The translations under genes were made by a program, and so were the position numbers. Source: Rikenellaceae bacterium (GTDB lineage Bacteria; Bacteroidota; Bacteroidia; Bacteroidales; UBA932). From it: 64,000 nucleotides of DNA. Below are positions 54,022 through 61,939 of this stretch, one piece after another (position 1 is the stretch's first letter; every line of letters starts with the position of its first letter). The stretch is from positions 1 to 64,000 of the forward strand of contig DPKJ01000005.1 in NCBI GenBank assembly GCA_003542575.1, in the 5' to 3' direction. A model generated the notes under the pieces. It did not search any database. It saw nothing but the letters and a program-made list of their open reading frames with translations, and was not told the origin of the DNA.

Positions 54022-54354
54022 ATGGAAGATTTACAGACAATTTTAATAGTTGGAGCAATAATAAATTTTATTGTTCTTATCGTATTCTTTGTAATGGCAG
54101 GTAATATTGCTGCAATAAAAAAGGAATTTACTAAATCATTAGATATTAATGATTATGTAGAGAAATCAAATGAAGAAAAATTCATTGGTAATAAAGAGAA
54201 AGCGGAAGAATGGTTATTAAGAGCATTATATCACTTAAACAAAAGTATAGAACAAGCTCAGAAAAATACTTCAGATTATTATTTAGAAGAAAGTATTAAA
54301 TCGATTAATATTGAAATCGAAAAAGTAAATTTATTACTTAATGACTTAAAATAA
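54022..54354 (+). CDS. Membrane-anchored coiled-coil protein
   Basis: The 110-residue protein has an N-terminal membrane segment (about residues 5-26, ILIVGAIINFIVLIVFFVMA), followed by a charged, probably coiled-coil domain with EEKFIGNKEKAEEWLLRALY, a tetratricopeptide-like stretch. The function is unknown. Standard code, 13 bp after the previous gene. Confidence 0.5.
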   Translation: MEDLQTILIVGAIINFIVLIVFFVMAGNIAAIKKEFTKSLDINDYVEKSNEEKFIGNKEKAEEWLLRALYHLNKSIEQAQKNTSDYYLEESIKSINIEIEKVNLLLNDLK

Positions 54355-54370
54355 GATAATTTACAAGACT

Positions 54371-54583
54371 ATGAAAACACTTTTAATTACCTTAGCTTTT
54401 TTAGCTTTTAGTGCATTCTCAGCACAACAAAATGTTTATATATGTACTGGAAGTAGTTCTGTTGCATATCATAAAACTTCTGATTGTAGTGGTTTAAGAA
54501 ATTGCAAAGGAACTGTCAAGAAAATTACTTTACAGGAAGCTCAAAAAATGAATAGGAGAGCTTGTAAAATATGCTATAAATAG
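54371..54583 (+). CDS. Small secreted Cys-rich protein
   Basis: The 70-residue protein has a signal peptide (MKTLLITLAFLAFSAFSA) and a mature part with five cysteines in YICTGSSSVAYHKTSDCSG, LRNCKG and RRACKICYK. Proteins of this kind occur scattered in Bacteroidetes, where the His and Cys residues suggest metal binding or disulfides. The stop is TAG. It is part of the accessory block of small envelope proteins. Confidence 0.55.
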   Translation: MKTLLITLAFLAFSAFSAQQNVYICTGSSSVAYHKTSDCSGLRNCKGTVKKITLQEAQKMNRRACKICYK

Positions 54584-54619
54584 TTCAAGTTATTCCAAAC
54601 ATTCCTTTAATATAGAGCT

Positions 54620-54892
54620 ATGGAAAATTTTACTCTTTTAATTATTATTGCTATTGTATTAGCAGTTATGGTTGGACTATTTTTCTTATTTAGAACATTA
54701 ATTCTCTGGTATTATAGGATTAATGAAAAAGTTGAAAACCAACATAAGCTTATTAAGCAAAACAATAAAATAATAACACTTTTAGAGAATATTAATGATA
54801 ATGTCCAAAACAGCATCATTGACCAAAAAGATCAACACAAAGAATTACTAGGAACATTAAAGAGAACAAAGAATAATGGAAGTAATACTTAA
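54620..54892 (+). CDS. Small membrane-anchored coiled-coil protein
   Basis: The 90-residue protein has one N-terminal membrane segment (about residues 5-27) followed by a helical, Asn/Lys-rich tail with NEKVENQHKLIKQNNKIITL. No family recognised. It overlaps the start of the next gene by 17 bp. Confidence 0.5.
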   Translation: MENFTLLIIIAIVLAVMVGLFFLFRTLILWYYRINEKVENQHKLIKQNNKIITLLENINDNVQNSIIDQKDQHKELLGTLKRTKNNGSNT

Positions 54893-55043
54893 AACAAAGA
54901 AGATTAAACATTCTATAGAGATAGATGATGATGCTTCAGTAGATGCCTTTATTGAAGCTTGTGCTTTATTAGCAGAAGCTACTGGATATGCGCCTTCAAT
55001 TGTTGCAAAGTCTTTAAAAAATGCAGCAGAAATAAGAAATTAA
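54876..55043 (+). CDS. Very small acidic protein
   Basis: A 55-residue frame (MEVILKTKKIKHSIEIDDDA) overlaps the preceding gene by 17 bp and ends in TAA 15 bp before the next. The hydrophobic/acidic pattern ASVDAFIEACALLAEATGY and regular spacing support it as real. No function can be assigned. Confidence 0.45.
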   Translation: MEVILKTKKIKHSIEIDDDASVDAFIEACALLAEATGYAPSIVAKSLKNAAEIRN

Positions 55044-55058
55044 TTAACCTATTTATAT

Positions 55059-55577
55059 ATGTCTAAGAAAAATTCAATTACTAGTTATTTAATGCCAATT
55101 ACAGCTTTATGTATATTATTATTCTTTGGATACAAAGGATTTGTAATTAAATCCGTTAAGTTTGATGATATTATATTTTTAACTAAAACTGTTGATGGAC
55201 AACAAGATAATGTTGTAATTCTACCGAGTAACGAATTACTGTGGACAAAAACATACGGAAATCACGTTGAAGCTTCATTGTGTAAAATTACTGGTCAATT
55301 TGCAAATCATTATTTTTTTGGACTATATCGTTTAGGTTCATTCCCTTTTGGATTAAGGTATTTTAAAAATCCTAAAGCTGTTTATAAAGTAGATTTAAAA
55401 ATAATAAAAAAAGAAGGGGATTCATTTCCAAGTGTGGGAACAACAAATGAAACAAGAATTGTAATTTACGAAGATAGGGGTACTATAGGAAGCAATGAAT
55501 TCAGAATAGTAAGCCTTTCAGAATCAGAAAAAAAGGAGCTATTGAGGAATTTAAAAATTATGGTAAGAGAAATGTAG
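55059..55577 (+). CDS. Membrane-anchored hypothetical protein
   Basis: The 172-residue protein has an N-terminal membrane segment (YLMPITALCILLFFGYKGF) and an extracytoplasmic beta-rich domain with FANHYFFGLYRLGSFPFGLR and TRIVIYEDRGTIGSNEFRI. Trp is TGG and the stop is TAG. It is the last but one gene of the accessory block. I do not recognise it. Confidence 0.5.
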   Translation: MSKKNSITSYLMPITALCILLFFGYKGFVIKSVKFDDIIFLTKTVDGQQDNVVILPSNELLWTKTYGNHVEASLCKITGQFANHYFFGLYRLGSFPFGLRYFKNPKAVYKVDLKIIKKEGDSFPSVGTTNETRIVIYEDRGTIGSNEFRIVSLSESEKKELLRNLKIMVREM

Positions 55578-55617
55578 TAGAATTGAATTTTCACTTAGAA
55601 CTAACCATATATGGGTA

Positions 55618-56157
55618 GGCACTATCCAATAAAATGTGAAAATTATAACACAATAAACTAAAAAATTTAACTATGAAAGCACTTGGTGGAATTTTATTAG
55701 GATTTGGATTACTATTCTTGTTTCTTGCAGTTACGATGGATACAACCGTAGCAGTTGAATATGACAATGGTAATTCTCTTGGTTTACCTGAGAGAGTAAA
55801 TAATATAGGATTGATGAATGATCAATCAAATTATACGATTATTTCTTTAGGGATGATCTTAATAGGAGTTATATTATTGATTGTCAAAAATAATGGTGCA
55901 AAAAAGACTTCTCAATCTTATCCATTACTATTTCAGAAGTATAAGAACCTTGCTGAGTATGATGTTGAAAAAGGGGATTTTGCTTCAGCAATTAGAAATT
56001 ATCAACTGTCTTTAAGTCACTTAGAAAATGGTTTTGGTACCTTGCCAGAAAAACAGGAAACAAAAAGACAAAATCTAATTGCTAATATTAAGTTAAAGTT
56101 ATTTGAGTTGACAAATAACCTCTAATTTGGCACTGTCCAGGACTTTGTGTAAATAAT
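55618..56157. repeat. Related 29-bp repeats flanking the gene at 55673-56125
   Basis: A stretch starting GGCACTATCCAATAAAATGT (55618-55646) resembles one starting GGCACTGTCCAGGACTTTGT (56129-56157), sharing most positions, in the same orientation on either side of one gene. They may be remnants of a mobile unit or a duplication boundary. Confidence 0.4.
55673..56125 (+). CDS. Hypothetical membrane protein with TPR-like end
   Basis: The 150-residue protein has two membrane segments (about residues 5-24 and 55-72) and a C-terminal helical region with FASAIRNYQLSLSHLENGFG that looks like a tetratricopeptide-type repeat. It is flanked by two similar 29-bp sequences. No family is recognised and the stop is TAA. 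Confidence 0.5.
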   Translation: MKALGGILLGFGLLFLFLAVTMDTTVAVEYDNGNSLGLPERVNNIGLMNDQSNYTIISLGMILIGVILLIVKNNGAKKTSQSYPLLFQKYKNLAEYDVEKGDFASAIRNYQLSLSHLENGFGTLPEKQETKRQNLIANIKLKLFELTNNL

Positions 56158-56301
56158 AATTGAGTTCTCTAATTTTATAAGGAGATACTTTTTTTATATG
56201 TGATTTTGGCTATATTATTGATTTCCAAACAAACATATTTTTGGTTATACTTACAATGCAAAGCTAAGATAGTCAATTCTTTAAATGGGGATTCGTGTAT
56301 T

Positions 56302-57990
56302 TTAATACTTTTTTACTAAATCATATTTTTTACAGATTTCCCAGATTTCTGTAAACGAATATTCCCCAAATATTTCTTCATTGAATAATTCATTATTGTT
56401 ATTTGTCACAGTAAAATCAGGAATCATAGATCTAACTTCTTCTGGAGAATTAAAAGGATTGTTAAAAGTTACAATATTATCATCTAGTACAATATAATCC
56501 TTAACATAACCAACAATATTTGTAAATAGGTTGAATGATAAACCTACTTTTAGTTCAATATGAAGTAATCTCTTACAATTCCCATAATTGTATATTCTAA
56601 CTACTTTTATAAGTTCATTGCATACTTGTTTTTTTTCTTCTCTACTAAGATTTCTTGCTTGAAGTTGAGAATAATCAAAATCGGCATTTATTATATCATT
56701 TAAAATTAAATTGCTAGATTTTAGTTCACTAATTATTTTTTCTATTCTTGCTTTATCCTCCACAATAGATTTTTTTTCTTTAGTAAACTCATCATCAGTA
56801 TACAGTCCTTTTAAGTATGCGTTACTTAATCTGGAAAATCTAATGTCAAAACTGCTTATTTCTTTATTAAATTTTTCAATATCATCTTGATTCTTCTCTA
56901 AAAGTATCTTGCTCTTTTCTTTTTCAATTATACTTTTCTCTCTAAAGGTTCTGTAATCATAAACACCCTTAATAACATTCCAAACTAAATCATCAGCTAC
57001 ATCTCCTTTAATAGATCCATTTTTGCAGCCTAATCTTCGATTTCTGTTAGCTCTAATATCTCCATCCCTATAATCTCTATGTTTGTTAGAACCCATAACA
57101 TAGTATTTACCACAAAGCCCACAAACTAATAATCCTCTTAATAGTGAAACAATCTTCTTACTCTTATCTTGAAAACTTGCATTTTCAGAAGCTCTTTTTC
57201 TACAACTATCATACAATTCCTTACTTATAATTGCAGGTGCATCAAAGTATCTAGTAATTTTTTCTGGTTTTTTAGAATTTAGTACTCTTTTACCCTTACC
57301 ATAATAAACAGAATTAGCCAGTAATTGTGAAATTGTTCCTTTAACCCAAACTATATTTGTTTTTTTACTCTTTAAAGGAACTTTATTTGCATTGAAGATA
57401 TCAGTTATATATTGAAGATCTTTACCTTCTTTATATAGTTCAAACGCTTGTCTTACATAAATTGCTTCATCTTCATTAATAAATAAGTGTTTATCTTTTA
57501 TGTAGTAACCAAAAGCTGCATTACTAGTATATGAATGACCTTTTGACAAAGCATATTCTTTCCCTGAAAGCATCTTTGCTTTTAGATTTTCTCCATCCAT
57601 TTGAGCAAATAAACCAAGAATATATAAGTACATACTGGTAAACATATTCTGTTCGCCATTGTCATCTAAAGTTCTAATTTCTTTATCTTTAAAATAAATA
57701 CAAATACCTTTCTCAGTAAATTCATTTATTATTGAAATAAAGTCAATAGCCCTTCTAGCTAATCTTGTAATATCCCAAATAAAAATTCTATCTACATCAG
57801 CGGAAGTTAACTCTCTCATTTCAGTTAGCTTTTCTCTTGTATCCATTTTTAGAACTGCTGATCTAGTTTCTTCAAAAATATGTGATACATTGTATCCAAG
57901 TGCTTGTGCTAATGCTTTTAGTTCTACTTCTTGTCTTTCATAATTTTGATCTCCAGAAGAAACCCTTAAATAAATAGCTGCATTTTTCAT
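56302..57990 (-). CDS. int: Large serine recombinase (phage integrase)
   Basis: I chose ATG 57990 (562 residues), where the resolvase domain begins MKNAAIYLRVSSGDQNYERQ. The Ser of RVSS (about residue 11) is the expected catalytic Ser. DRIFIWDITRLARRAIDF carries the conserved Arg residues. A recombinase domain follows (AFGYYIKDKHLFINEDEA), then a zinc ribbon (CGLCGKYY with a later Cys) and a coiled coil. It integrates and excises the phage at attP/attB. All four Trp are TGG and there is no TGA, so the host can make it in the lysogen. It begins 68 bp from the attR core. Confidence 0.95.
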   Translation of the reverse strand: MKNAAIYLRVSSGDQNYERQEVELKALAQALGYNVSHIFEETRSAVLKMDTREKLTEMRELTSADVDRIFIWDITRLARRAIDFISIINEFTEKGICIYFKDKEIRTLDDNGEQNMFTSMYLYILGLFAQMDGENLKAKMLSGKEYALSKGHSYTSNAAFGYYIKDKHLFINEDEAIYVRQAFELYKEGKDLQYITDIFNANKVPLKSKKTNIVWVKGTISQLLANSVYYGKGKRVLNSKKPEKITRYFDAPAIISKELYDSCRKRASENASFQDKSKKIVSLLRGLLVCGLCGKYYVMGSNKHRDYRDGDIRANRNRRLGCKNGSIKGDVADDLVWNVIKGVYDYRTFREKSIIEKEKSKILLEKNQDDIEKFNKEISSFDIRFSRLSNAYLKGLYTDDEFTKEKKSIVEDKARIEKIISELKSSNLILNDIINADFDYSQLQARNLSREEKKQVCNELIKVVRIYNYGNCKRLLHIELKVGLSFNLFTNIVGYVKDYIVLDDNIVTFNNPFNSPEEVRSMIPDFTVTNNNNELFNEEIFGEYSFTEIWEICKKYDLVKKY

Positions 57991-58030
57991 ATCAGTAATT
58001 TTTATTTGATGCACAAATTTAACATTTTTT

Positions 58031-58063
58031 TATATGTGTACAATAGAAGTAAATAATAAGAAA
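58031..58063. other. attR: left attP arm and core AAGAAA
   Basis: TATATGTGTACAAT (58031-58044) is the prophage-side arm, inverted relative to that at attL (13 of 14 bases). The core AAGAAA is at 58058-58063, after which the host gene resumes in frame. In a rejoined attP the arms are separated by 31 bp with the core at the centre, as expected for a serine integrase site. Confidence 0.85.
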
Positions 58064-58390
58064 TCTAAATGCGACTACAGGTTCAACAGACCACTTGAAG
58101 AAAAAGAAGTCAGAATGTTGGAGAGTGCTGTTAATGATGTGATTGCATTGAACCTGGATGTAAAGGAGAGTTTTGTCTCCAGAAAGGAAGCAGGTGAGAA
58201 ATATAATGTTTCTAAGCTCCCTGAAAATGTAGGAGATAAAATAAGAATTATTGCAGTTGGCGATTACGACTATTGTCCCTGCATTGGACAACATGTTTCA
58301 AAAACATCTGAAATTGGAGTAATCTCAATTATTTCAACCGACTTTAACGAGCAAACCCAAATACTCAGGATCAGATATAAGATTTCCTGA
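58064..58390 (+). pseudogene. 3' piece of the interrupted AlaX-like gene
   Basis: These 108 codons continue the 5' piece at 23159-23293 in frame after the shared AAG AAA: SKCDYRFNRPLEEKEVRML, then VSKLPENVGDKIRIIAVGDY and the zinc motif CIGQH with TSEIG, ending in TGA. A new frame could begin at ATG 58034 in phage DNA, but it would lack the first zinc motif. The complete phage homologue at 23345 suggests this piece is no longer needed while the prophage is present. Confidence 0.88.
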
Positions 58391-58468
58391 GCTTATAAAG
58401 TTGTACTGTGAGACTTGATTTTAGTATGTGGTTTGTTTTGATTACTTTTGCAGACTATTTTAAAATAT

Positions 58469-59554
58469 ATGATCGATAACAGTTTATTATCAAAACTTTC
58501 CGGAATTAAGGAGAAATTTGAATCTCTGTCACAGCAGCTTTCAGATCCATCTATAATGTCGGACATGAAAAAATATGTATCCCTGAATAAGGAGTACCGT
58601 GAATTGGAGCCACTTGTCGAGGCAGGAGAGAAGTACAGACAGATGATGGGTAACCTTGATTCTGTTAAAGAGATGCTGATGGTTGAGAAGGATGAAGAGA
58701 TGCGAGAGATGGCTAAAGAGGAGCTTTCAATGCTTGAGGAACAGATTCCTATAATTGAGGACGAGATAAAGTTACTTCTGATTCCTGCTGATCCGCAGGA
58801 CGAAAAAAATGCAATACTTGAGATAAGAGCAGGAGCAGGTGGAGATGAGGCCTCAATTTTTGCAGGTGATTTGTTCAGAATGTACTCAAAATTTGCAGAG
58901 AGAAAGGGATGGAAGCTGGAGATTAACAGTCAGAGCGAGGGTACATCAGGTGGTTTTAAGGAGCTAATCTGTAAGGTTTCTGGCACCGGAGTTTATGGTG
59001 TTCTTAAGTATGAAAGCGGTGTTCATCGTGTTCAGAGAGTACCTCAGACAGAGACACAGGGCAGGGTGCACACATCTGCAGCCTCGATTGCTGTTTTACC
59101 GGAAGCAGATGAATTCGATATTGACCTCAATATTAGTGATGTAAGGAAAGATACATTCTGTTCATCGGGTCCCGGTGGTCAGTCAGTTAACACGACCTAT
59201 TCTGCAATTCGTCTGACTCACGCTCCAACAGGTATTGTGGTTCAGTGTCAGGATGAGAAGTCTCAGATAAAGAATTACGAAAAGGCTCTTGCTGAGCTTC
59301 GCACAAGGATTTATAACCTTGAATACGAGAAATATCTTAACGAAATTTCTGCAAAGAGAAAAACGATGGTCTCTTCGGGTGACAGATCTGCAAAGATCAG
59401 AACCTACAATTATCCTCAGTCAAGGGTGACTGACCATAGGGTTAACTACACTATGTATAACTTACCTGTCTTTCTGGATGGTGCTATTCAGGAATTGATT
59501 GATCAACTTCAAATTGCAGAGAATGCCGAAAGACTTAAGGAGAGCGGCCAGTAA
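58469..59554 (+). CDS. prfA: Peptide chain release factor 1
   Basis: The 361-residue protein (start at 58469, MIDNSLLSKLSGIKEKFE) is release factor 1. It has a helical domain 1, AILEIRAGAGGDEASIFAGD, the recognition-loop region RVPQTETQGRVHTSAA and the GGQ motif in SSGPGGQSVNT. RF1 terminates at UAA and UAG. It does not compete for UGA, so its place next to attR need not bear on recoding. The TAC-type box TACTTTTG lies just upstream. pyrF follows 14 bp later. Confidence 0.94.
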   Translation: MIDNSLLSKLSGIKEKFESLSQQLSDPSIMSDMKKYVSLNKEYRELEPLVEAGEKYRQMMGNLDSVKEMLMVEKDEEMREMAKEELSMLEEQIPIIEDEIKLLLIPADPQDEKNAILEIRAGAGGDEASIFAGDLFRMYSKFAERKGWKLEINSQSEGTSGGFKELICKVSGTGVYGVLKYESGVHRVQRVPQTETQGRVHTSAASIAVLPEADEFDIDLNISDVRKDTFCSSGPGGQSVNTTYSAIRLTHAPTGIVVQCQDEKSQIKNYEKALAELRTRIYNLEYEKYLNEISAKRKTMVSSGDRSAKIRTYNYPQSRVTDHRVNYTMYNLPVFLDGAIQELIDQLQIAENAERLKESGQ

Positions 59555-59568
59555 TCTAAACTCATAAA

Positions 59569-60435
59569 ATGATGGATTATAATCAGCTATATAACAGAAT
59601 TAAAGCCAAACAAAGTTTTCTCTGCGTAGGGCTTGATCCCGATATGTCTCTGATTCCGGTTCATCTTAAAGAGTTGGAATTCCCACTATTTGAATTTAAC
59701 AAAGCGATTATTGATGCTACGGCTCAATATGCTGTTGCATTTAAACTTAACCTTGCATTTTATGAGTGCGAGGGACTTAAGGGCTGGATACAGTTTGAGA
59801 TGACGGCTAACTATATCAGAAATAATTATCCTGCTCAGTTTCTCATAGCAGACGCAAAGAGGGGAGACATTGGAAACACAGCCAAAAAGTATGCAGCTGC
59901 ATTTTTCGAACATAATGATTTTGATGCCGTAACAATTGCCCCTTATATGGGAAGAGATTCAGTAGAACCTTTTCTTGACTACAAGGGTAAATGGGCTATT
60001 GTTCTTGCTCTCACCTCGAATAAATCATCTTCTGATTTTGAGACATTGGAAATTTCAGGAGAGAATAATCCTCTGTATAAAGAGGTTATTAAAAAGACAA
60101 TGGAGTGGGGTAGCAAGGAGAATATAATGTTTGTCTGCGGAGCTACCCAAGCCGAGAAATTAACTGAAATAAGAGATATCTGTCCCGATAATTTTCTTCT
60201 TGTTCCCGGTGTCGGAGCCCAGGGCGGTAGCGTTGAGCAGGTCTCTGCCTATGGCATGAACAGCAGATGCGGTCTTTTAATAAATGCCTCAAGATCTGTA
60301 ATTTTCGCCTATAAAGACAAAAAAACCGGCGATAACACAGGTATAAATTTCTCAAAAGATGCAGCTGAGGCAGCCGATTTTTTGGCCTCTGAAATGAAAT
60401 GTGCCCTTATTAAGAGAGGGGTAATTTTGCAATAA
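59569..60435 (+). CDS. pyrF: Orotidine 5'-phosphate decarboxylase
   Basis: The 288-residue protein is the long (type 2) form. FLCVGLDPDMSLIP is at the start, then FKLNLAFYEC, the catalytic FLIADAKRGDIGNTAKKYA (Asp-Lys-Asp pattern), TIAPYMGRDSVEPF and LLVPGVGAQGG. It makes UMP from OMP in pyrimidine synthesis. It follows prfA by 14 bp on the same strand. Its 3' end overlaps the convergent psd gene by 26 bp. Confidence 0.93.
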   Translation: MMDYNQLYNRIKAKQSFLCVGLDPDMSLIPVHLKELEFPLFEFNKAIIDATAQYAVAFKLNLAFYECEGLKGWIQFEMTANYIRNNYPAQFLIADAKRGDIGNTAKKYAAAFFEHNDFDAVTIAPYMGRDSVEPFLDYKGKWAIVLALTSNKSSSDFETLEISGENNPLYKEVIKKTMEWGSKENIMFVCGATQAEKLTEIRDICPDNFLLVPGVGAQGGSVEQVSAYGMNSRCGLLINASRSVIFAYKDKKTGDNTGINFSKDAAEAADFLASEMKCALIKRGVILQ

Positions 60436-61069
60436 TTGTAATGTTTCCTTTCACCTTCTGCCCTTTTGTAACCTGAATTCTTGCATCAGAAGGAAGAAAA
60501 ATATCTACCCTGGAACCAAATTTGATAAATCCTACCTGATCTCCCTGAGATACAGCAGATCCCTCTTTTGCATAACATACAATTCTTCTGGCTATCAGCC
60601 CTGCAATTTGCCTGATCAATACCCTTGTGCCCAAATTGTTTATAACAACTGTCGTTCTCTCATTCTTCTCTGAGGACTTGGGGTGCATAGCAACGAGGTA
60701 TTTACCCGGATGGTATTTGTAATATTCAACAAAGCCCTTAACCGGAAACCAGTTAACGTGTACATTAAAAACCGACATAAACACAGAGACCTGAATACAT
60801 TCAGCTTTCAGGAACTCTCCTTCGTAAACAGGCTTTACCTCTACTATGGTTCCATCTGCAGGAGATGTTACTGAATCATCTTCATTAAGTGGTTCTCTGT
60901 GAGGTTCTCTAAAGAATCTTACAATAAGAATCAGTATCAGTACTCCCACAGTACCAACAATAGATCTTACCATCAATGAGTTTGTAAAAATGAAAAAGAG
61001 CGCAACAATAACCGTTATTATCAGGAGACTGTTGAATATAATTCTGTAACCCTCTTTGTGTATTCTCAT
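60410..61069 (-). CDS. psd: Phosphatidylserine decarboxylase, short form
   Basis: The 219-residue protein has two membrane segments at the front (about residues 11-50), then VTSPADGTIVEV, QVSVFMSVFNVHVNWFPV, HPKSSEKNERT and the cleavage/pyruvoyl motif FGSRVDIFLP. The enzyme decarboxylates phosphatidylserine to phosphatidylethanolamine after self-cleavage at the motif Ser. The short form with FGS is typical of Bacteroidetes. It is downstream of cdsA, consistent with a phospholipid operon. Confidence 0.9.
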   Translation of the reverse strand: MRIHKEGYRIIFNSLLIITVIVALFFIFTNSLMVRSIVGTVGVLILILIVRFFREPHREPLNEDDSVTSPADGTIVEVKPVYEGEFLKAECIQVSVFMSVFNVHVNWFPVKGFVEYYKYHPGKYLVAMHPKSSEKNERTTVVINNLGTRVLIRQIAGLIARRIVCYAKEGSAVSQGDQVGFIKFGSRVDIFLPSDARIQVTKGQKVKGNITIIAKLPLS

Positions 61070-61087
61070 ACTTTTAAGTCAGATATA

Positions 61088-61936
61088 TTAAATAAGGCAG
61101 AAAATCTTGAGATAGACAATTGCAATCGGAAAAGCAATCAGTGCACCGTCAAATCTGTCAAGCAAACCGCCATGACCCGGAAGTATACTCCCTGAATCCT
61201 TAACGGCAAAATTACGCTTAAAGAGTGACTCTGCCAAATCACCCAATACTCCAAATACAGAAACAATAATGGCAATGGCAAGTGTGTGAATAATGCCGAT
61301 TGAAATGAATCCTGTTAACTCAATTATTAGTGCCGAAAGCAGTGTTACTCCCAATCCTCCCCAAAAGCCTTCCCATGACTTCTTTGGCGAAATCTCAGGA
61401 TACAACTTGTGCCCGTTTTTCTGCCCAAAAGACATTCCAAATACATAAGCTCCAACGTCTGAGCTCCACAGCAAGATAAAGAGGAAGAGCAGCAGGTTGG
61501 GACTATAAATGTTATTGTTATTAAAAAGGATTGTATTTGTAAGGGCAAAGGGAAGTGCTATGTATACGATGGCAGTAATAGTAAAAAATGCCCTCTCATA
61601 GCCCTCTCCCATAACCTCTCCCTTGCTGTCTTTTTCAAAAATGAAAGAGCAGAATAGCAGTGCTGCAGGTAAAGCAGCAAGGTATAAGTACCTGTCTGCA
61701 ATTGTGTATGCATTGGCTAAGAAGAATAGGACGAAAATGGTGACTCCGGTAATTATTGATAATATTTTGCCTGTTTTAAAATTTTTGCCGAGCGAAATTG
61801 TGAGATACTCCCACATCATAACAACTACAGACAATAGCATTACAGCAGCAAAAACGACAGGGTTCCATAGCAGGGACCCTGTCATTACTATAAGAAAGAT
61901 TGCTCCACTGAGCGATCTGACAATTGTATTGTTCAT
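61088..61936 (-). CDS. cdsA: Phosphatidate cytidylyltransferase
   Basis: The 282-residue multi-pass membrane protein has the CdsA signature near the end (VFGVLGDLAESLFKRNFAVKD, listed as about residues 235-255), followed by DSGSILPGHGGLLDRFDGA. It makes CDP-diacylglycerol from phosphatidate and CTP. It lies 3 bp after ftsH and 18 bp before psd on the same strand. Confidence 0.93.
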   Translation of the reverse strand: MNNTIVRSLSGAIFLIVMTGSLLWNPVVFAAVMLLSVVVMMWEYLTISLGKNFKTGKILSIITGVTIFVLFFLANAYTIADRYLYLAALPAALLFCSFIFEKDSKGEVMGEGYERAFFTITAIVYIALPFALTNTILFNNNNIYSPNLLLFLFILLWSSDVGAYVFGMSFGQKNGHKLYPEISPKKSWEGFWGGLGVTLLSALIIELTGFISIGIIHTLAIAIIVSVFGVLGDLAESLFKRNFAVKDSGSILPGHGGLLDRFDGALIAFPIAIVYLKIFCLI

Positions 61937-61939
61937 TTT

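Larger units (their letters stand above)
23288..58063. mobile_element. Integrated prophage with partial UGA-to-Trp recoding, about 34.8 kb
   Basis: The element is bounded by a 6-bp shared core inside a host gene and carries a large serine integrase at its right end. It has a complete set of siphovirus structural genes: terminase, HK97-type portal, protease and capsid, connectors, tail tube, tape measure and fibres. It is visibly more AT-rich than the flanks. The genes between 26.0 and 50.3 kb contain 60 in-frame TGA codons read as Trp, while the genes nearer both ends have none. Late genes run leftwards from 45.1 to 26.0 kb, early genes rightwards from 46.3 to 50.3 kb, and the accessory and lysogeny genes occupy 50.4-58.0 kb and 23.3-26.0 kb. 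No suppressor tRNA, replicative helicase or endolysin was recognised. Confidence 0.95.

Noticed and set aside
58469..59554. Insertion next to prfA as a way to control termination
   Set aside because: RF1 acts on UAA and UAG, not UGA, and prfA is intact, so the neighbourhood is probably coincidence.
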